Assembly (NCBI GenBank): GCA_013813135.1 | Contig: JACCSF010000250.1 | Coordinates: forward strand, 1 to 16,322 | DNA: 16,322 nucleotides | Reading direction: 5' to 3' | Source: Thermoleophilaceae bacterium | Lineage (GTDB): Bacteria > Actinomycetota > Thermoleophilia > Solirubrobacterales > Thermoleophilaceae | Shown here: in pieces, positions 13,411 to 16,322 of the stretch | Layout: every line of letters begins with the position of its first letter | How positions within the stretch are numbered: the stretch's first letter is position 1 | The notes under the pieces: model-generated | What the model was told of the DNA's origin: nothing | The model's input: only the letters and a program-made list of their open reading frames with translations | The model's database searches: none | Made by a program: the position numbers and the translations under genes

Positions 13411-14556
13411 CTACGCCGGCGCCGGATCGGGCGGCGCGGACGGAGGGGCAGGCGGTGGCGGAGCAGCGGGCGGCGGCTCTGGCGGCGGCGGCTCCGGCGG
13501 CCGCGGCTCCGGCGGATGCGCCTTGATGCTCATCGTGCGCAGGTCGACGTACTCGCGCAGCAGGATTTGGAGCGAGGCGGCCACGGGGATCGCGACGAGC
13601 GCCCCGATCACCCCGAGCAGGGTCGCCCCGAACAGCACCGCGACGATCGTGATGAAGGGATGCACCTTCACCGTGCGCTTCTGGATCTGCGGTTGGATCA
13701 GGTGGTTCTCGAGCTGTTGGTAGCCGATCGCCCAGACCGCCCAGATGATTGTCGTGGTCGGGAAGTCCACGAACACCGTGAAGACCCCGATCAGGACGGC
13801 GGCGATCGTCGCGCCCACCAGCGGTATCAGCGAGAACAGGCCGGCGATCACCGCGAGCGGCCCGCGGAAGGGCACGCCCAGGATCAGGAGCACGATGTAC
13901 GTCAAGACCCCTGCGATCAGCGCGATGGTGAGCGCGCCGGCCACGTACCCGGCCACCGCCTCCGCCATGCGGTCGAGCGAGCGGCGCAGCCGAACGCGCT
14001 GATCGGGTGGTCGCATGCCGATGATGGCGTCGACCCACACCCTTCCGCTGCCGAGCAGGAAGGCCGTCAGCACGAGGATCGTGATCAGCGCGAACGCGGA
14101 GCTGACGATGCCGAAACCGACGTCACGCAGCGTGCCCGCCGCTCCTCCGAGGCGTCCTGGCAGCTTGCCCGCCTCTTTCTCCAGCTGCGTCGTGATGTCG
14201 TAGTCCTCGTTCAGCTCGCGCAGGCGCTCGTTCTCCTTGACGAACTTGGTCACGTCGCGCGAGTACTGCGGGACGTTGTCGGCGAACTTGTTGGCCTCCG
14301 TGACCATCGGCGGCACGATCAGCGCGATCAGCAGCAGCGGGACCGCCAGCAGGCCGAGGTAGACGACCGTGATCGCGAGGCCGTGCCGCATCCGGCGGGC
14401 GAGCACGTTGACCGGTGGCGACAGCGCAAGCGCCAGGAACGTCGCGATCAGCAGCCACCCGATCGGCTTGCGCAGCAGGTAGAGCACGTAGAGCGAGATC
14501 GCCACGCATACGACGGTGAGCACGATCCGGACGATCTGCCTCGCGGAGAGGGCCAT
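13411..14556 (-). CDS. AI-2E family transporter with proline-rich tail
   Basis: The product has 381 residues from the ATG at 14556 (MALSARQIVRIVLTVV). The hydrophobic spans and the central soluble helical section (KFADNVPQYSRDVTKFVKEN onward) are typical of the AI-2E/PerM family. The conserved C-terminal half includes GPLAVIAGLFSLIPLVGATI and then YQQLENHLIQPQIQKRTVKV. Members export small molecules or act as ion antiporters; autoinducer transport is shown for only a few, so the name is a family label. The last 35 residues are a nearly pure Pro/Ala/Glu tail of (P)PEP repeats, which probably extends into the cytoplasm or wall. The longer frame to 14970 would run into the DegV gene and is not real. 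It sits 32 bases after DegV. Confidence 0.87.
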   Translation of the reverse strand: MALSARQIVRIVLTVVCVAISLYVLYLLRKPIGWLLIATFLALALSPPVNVLARRMRHGLAITVVYLGLLAVPLLLIALIVPPMVTEANKFADNVPQYSRDVTKFVKENERLRELNEDYDITTQLEKEAGKLPGRLGGAAGTLRDVGFGIVSSAFALITILVLTAFLLGSGRVWVDAIIGMRPPDQRVRLRRSLDRMAEAVAGYVAGALTIALIAGVLTYIVLLILGVPFRGPLAVIAGLFSLIPLVGATIAAVLIGVFTVFVDFPTTTIIWAVWAIGYQQLENHLIQPQIQKRTVKVHPFITIVAVLFGATLLGVIGALVAIPVAASLQILLREYVDLRTMSIKAHPPEPRPPEPPPPEPPPAAPPPPAPPSAPPDPAPA

Positions 14557-14588
14557 CAGGGCGGTATTCGCCCCGCTTGGTGTGCCTC

Positions 14589-15458
14589 CTACCGGAGGAA
14601 GTGCGCCGGCAGGCCGCCGGTTCCGAGCAATCCGGGACCGGTGTGGGCGGCGAGCACCGGGCCGATCTCGCTGACGATCGTCGGCTCGGAGCCGAACAGC
14701 TCGCGTATGCGCTCCTCGAGCGCGCCTGCCTGCTCGGGCGCGTTGATGTGCTGGACGCACCAGGCGTCGGCGCCCGAATCGCGGCGCTGCTTGGCGTAGT
14801 CGACCATCCGCTCGAACGCGCGGCCGCTGGTGCGCACGCGCTCGATCGGGGTCATCTCGTTCTCCACGGTGAGGATCGGCTTGACCTTCAGCGTCGAGCC
14901 GATCCAGGCGCTGGCGGCGCCGATGCGCCCGCCGCGGCGCAGGAACTCGAGCGTGTCGACCGCGAACCACATCTTCAGCTGCTTGCGCGCCTCGACCACG
15001 TGGGCCGCCACCTGCTCCGCGCTGGTGCTGTCACGCGCCCCCTTGACGGCGGCGAGGACCATGAACCCGAGCCCGCCCGCCGCGGTGGTCGAGTCGATCA
15101 CCTGGATACGCTCGCCGCCCTTGCCCTCGCGCTCGAGGGCTTCCTTGGCCTGCCGCGCCGACTCGGGGGTGCCCGACAGCCCGCCCGAGATGTGGACCGA
15201 GACGATCTCTCGCCCGTCGGCCAGCAGCGGCTCGTAGGCGGCCCGGAAGTCGCCCACCGAGGGCTGGGAGGTGGTGGGCAGCGCCTCCGCCCCGCGCAGC
15301 TCCTCGAAGAACGCGTCGTAGTCCGTGATATCGGTCTCGGGCACGGTGCGGTCGCCGCCGAAGACGACGTACAGCGGCACCACGGTGACCCCGTGCTGCT
15401 CGGCGACGCCGGGCGGGAGGTAGGAGGTGCTGTCGGTTACAACCGCGACTTGGCTCAT
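14589..15458 (-). CDS. DegV family fatty-acid-binding protein
   Basis: The product has 289 residues. DegV/FakB proteins bind a fatty acid and, in firmicutes, present it to the kinase FakA; in actinobacteria the partner is often absent and the role less clear. Family features are VAVVTDSTSYLP at the start, VPLYVVFGG, TTSQPSVGDF, ISGGLSGTPESA, VIDSTTAAGGLGFMVL, LEFLRRGGRIGAASAWIG and the C-terminal HTGPGLLG. The length is standard. The ATG at 15458 has no evident ribosome binding site. It is the first gene of a probable leftward operon with the AI-2E transporter and the flippase-like protein, and is divergent from the epimerase gene across 44 bases. Confidence 0.9.
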   Translation of the reverse strand: MSQVAVVTDSTSYLPPGVAEQHGVTVVPLYVVFGGDRTVPETDITDYDAFFEELRGAEALPTTSQPSVGDFRAAYEPLLADGREIVSVHISGGLSGTPESARQAKEALEREGKGGERIQVIDSTTAAGGLGFMVLAAVKGARDSTSAEQVAAHVVEARKQLKMWFAVDTLEFLRRGGRIGAASAWIGSTLKVKPILTVENEMTPIERVRTSGRAFERMVDYAKQRRDSGADAWCVQHINAPEQAGALEERIRELFGSEPTIVSEIGPVLAAHTGPGLLGTGGLPAHFLR

Positions 15459-15502
15459 GGCGCGCGGCAGCCTACTCCGATGGCTGGCTAACCTCTCGCC
15501 AC
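15459..15502. promoter_or_regulatory. 44-base divergent promoter region, DegV / epimerase
   Basis: Only 44 bases separate the starts of two divergent genes, so both promoters must overlap or extend into coding sequence. Neither start has a clear ribosome binding site, so leaderless transcripts are possible. I see no distinct -10/-35 pair or palindrome. Confidence 0.4.
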
Positions 15503-16322
15503 TTGGCCTCGGTCCTGGTCACCGGCGCGACTGGCTTCATCGGCTCCCACGTGGCCCGGCTCGTCGCCGAGCGGGGTGACGACGTGGTGCTGGCGGTGGA
15601 GGGCGGCTCGCCGGATGCGGCGATCGCGGACCTCGACCTGAAGCGCGTGAAGTGCGACGTGCGCGACCGCCGCGCCGTGCGACGGGCGCTGCGCGGCGTC
15701 GAGCGGGTGTTCCACTGCGCAGGCGTCACGTCGGTGCGCCCGCAGGACGCAGAACGGCTGTTCGACGTGAACGTGCGCGGTACGAAGATGGTCATGGAGG
15801 AGTGCCTGCGTGCGGAGGTGGAGCGCGTCGTCTACACGTCGAGCGCGGCCGTGGTGGGCCCGGCGGCGCACGGCAAGGCCGCCGACGAGACGCAGCTGTT
15901 CACCGCCGGCCGGCTCGGGATCCCGTACGTGAACTCCGTGCACGAGGCGGAGGTGGAGGCGATGCGCGTGGCCGCCCGCGGCCTGCCGCTCGTGTGCGTG
16001 AACCCGGCCATCTGCTTCGGTGCGGGCGACCACCTGCTCACCTCGACCAGGCTGGTGCGCTCGTTCCTGCTCGGGCGCATCCCGGTGTACACGGAGGGAG
16101 CGATCTCGGTGGTGGACGTGCGCGACGTGGCCGAGGGGCACCTGCTCGCCGACCTGCGCGGCCGGCTCGGGGAGCGCTACATCCTCGGCGGGCGCAACTT
16201 CACGTTCGACAGGCTGTTCGCCGACCTCAGCCGGCTGTCGGGGATCGACCCGCCGGTGAAGCTGCCGCCGGCGGCCGCACGAGCCGCGGCGGGGCTGCTC
16301 GCGTCCGCGGGCCGCGCCTGGC
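15503..16322 (+). CDS. NAD-dependent epimerase/dehydratase, extended SDR (3' end outside window)
   Basis: A continuous frame of 273 codons runs from a TTG at 15503 to the window edge. No upstream ATG or GTG is in frame, so TTG is the most likely start. The NAD-binding motif TGATGFIG (residues 7-14) follows at once. Further extended-SDR features are CDVRDRRAV, VFHCAGVTSVRP, VNVRGTKMVMEECL, VVYTSSAAVVG, VNPAICFGAGD and the domain VVDVRDVAEGHLLA. The catalytic Tyr is present (IPYVNS, Tyr142), but the Lys expected four residues later is Val146 (codon GTG, 15938-15940). Close relatives, as I recall them, read YVNSKHEAE. Catalysis may be impaired, or the protein may have become a binding protein. 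The substrate is unknown; relatives act on sugar nucleotides, dihydroflavonol-like or hopanoid-associated substrates. Confidence 0.82.
   Translation, partial: MASVLVTGATGFIGSHVARLVAERGDDVVLAVEGGSPDAAIADLDLKRVKCDVRDRRAVRRALRGVERVFHCAGVTSVRPQDAERLFDVNVRGTKMVMEECLRAEVERVVYTSSAAVVGPAAHGKAADETQLFTAGRLGIPYVNSVHEAEVEAMRVAARGLPLVCVNPAICFGAGDHLLTSTRLVRSFLLGRIPVYTEGAISVVDVRDVAEGHLLADLRGRLGERYILGGRNFTFDRLFADLSRLSGIDPPVKLPPAAARAAAGLLASAGRAW

Noticed and set aside
12041..14038. A 665-codon open frame on the - strand
   Set aside because: It lies over the flippase-like and AI-2E genes in another frame and is Arg/Ala/Gly-rich low-complexity sequence typical of shadow frames in GC-rich DNA. The overlapped genes have clear family motifs.

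Overview
The window is about 16.3 kb of very GC-rich, densely packed bacterial DNA. Several genes start at GTG or TTG, and many neighbours overlap by 1 to 4 bases. The gene content (a holin-like/DUF3618 small-membrane-protein cassette, an AbiEi/DUF559-type protein, a BKACE gene next to a class III CoA transferase, DUF2804) and the codon use suggest an actinobacterium, probably of the Thermoleophilia/Solirubrobacterales kind. That placement is an inference from family content, not from a marker gene. No rRNA, tRNA, CRISPR array, insertion sequence or prophage is visible, and no gene-free stretch exceeds about 225 bases.

Layout. (1) Positions 1-4821, + strand: the 3' part of a flavin amine oxidase, a YdeI/OmpD-associated protein, a beta-keto acid cleavage enzyme (BKACE), a class III CoA transferase/racemase and a MerR regulator. 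Four of these five are joined in pairs by 4-base stop/start overlaps, and the last three look like one small catabolic operon with its own regulator. (2) Positions 4829-6949, - strand: a damaged class III-type zinc alcohol dehydrogenase and a CapA-like metallophosphatase. (3) Positions 7172-8044, + strand: an AbiEi-antitoxin-like/DUF559 protein with a disturbed 5' end. It lies downstream of an AT-rich palindrome and overlaps tail to tail with (4), positions 8010-9853, - strand: a DUF2804 protein and a glycoside hydrolase-like lipoprotein. (5) Positions 9875-12383, + strand: a TetR-type operator, a nitrilase-family amidase, a TetR regulator and four short membrane-protein genes that end in a holin-like and a DUF3618 protein. 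(6) Positions 12364-15458, - strand: DegV, an AI-2E family transporter and a flippase-like/LPG-synthase membrane protein, probably one operon. (7) Position 15503 to the end, + strand: an NAD-dependent epimerase that runs off the window.

The most striking thing is not one new system but a set of lesions and insertions in recognisable genes. The alcohol dehydrogenase has two compensating frameshifts and has lost the segment carrying two catalytic zinc ligands. The CoA transferase has an apparent 14-residue in-frame insertion just before its active-site His-Asp. The DUF559 gene has a tandem repeat where its N-terminus changes frame. The epimerase has Val in place of the catalytic Lys. These may be genuine decay and diversification or, in part, sequence/assembly error. 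Two well-formed operator-like palindromes (7069-7091 and 9875-9890) give concrete regulatory hypotheses.
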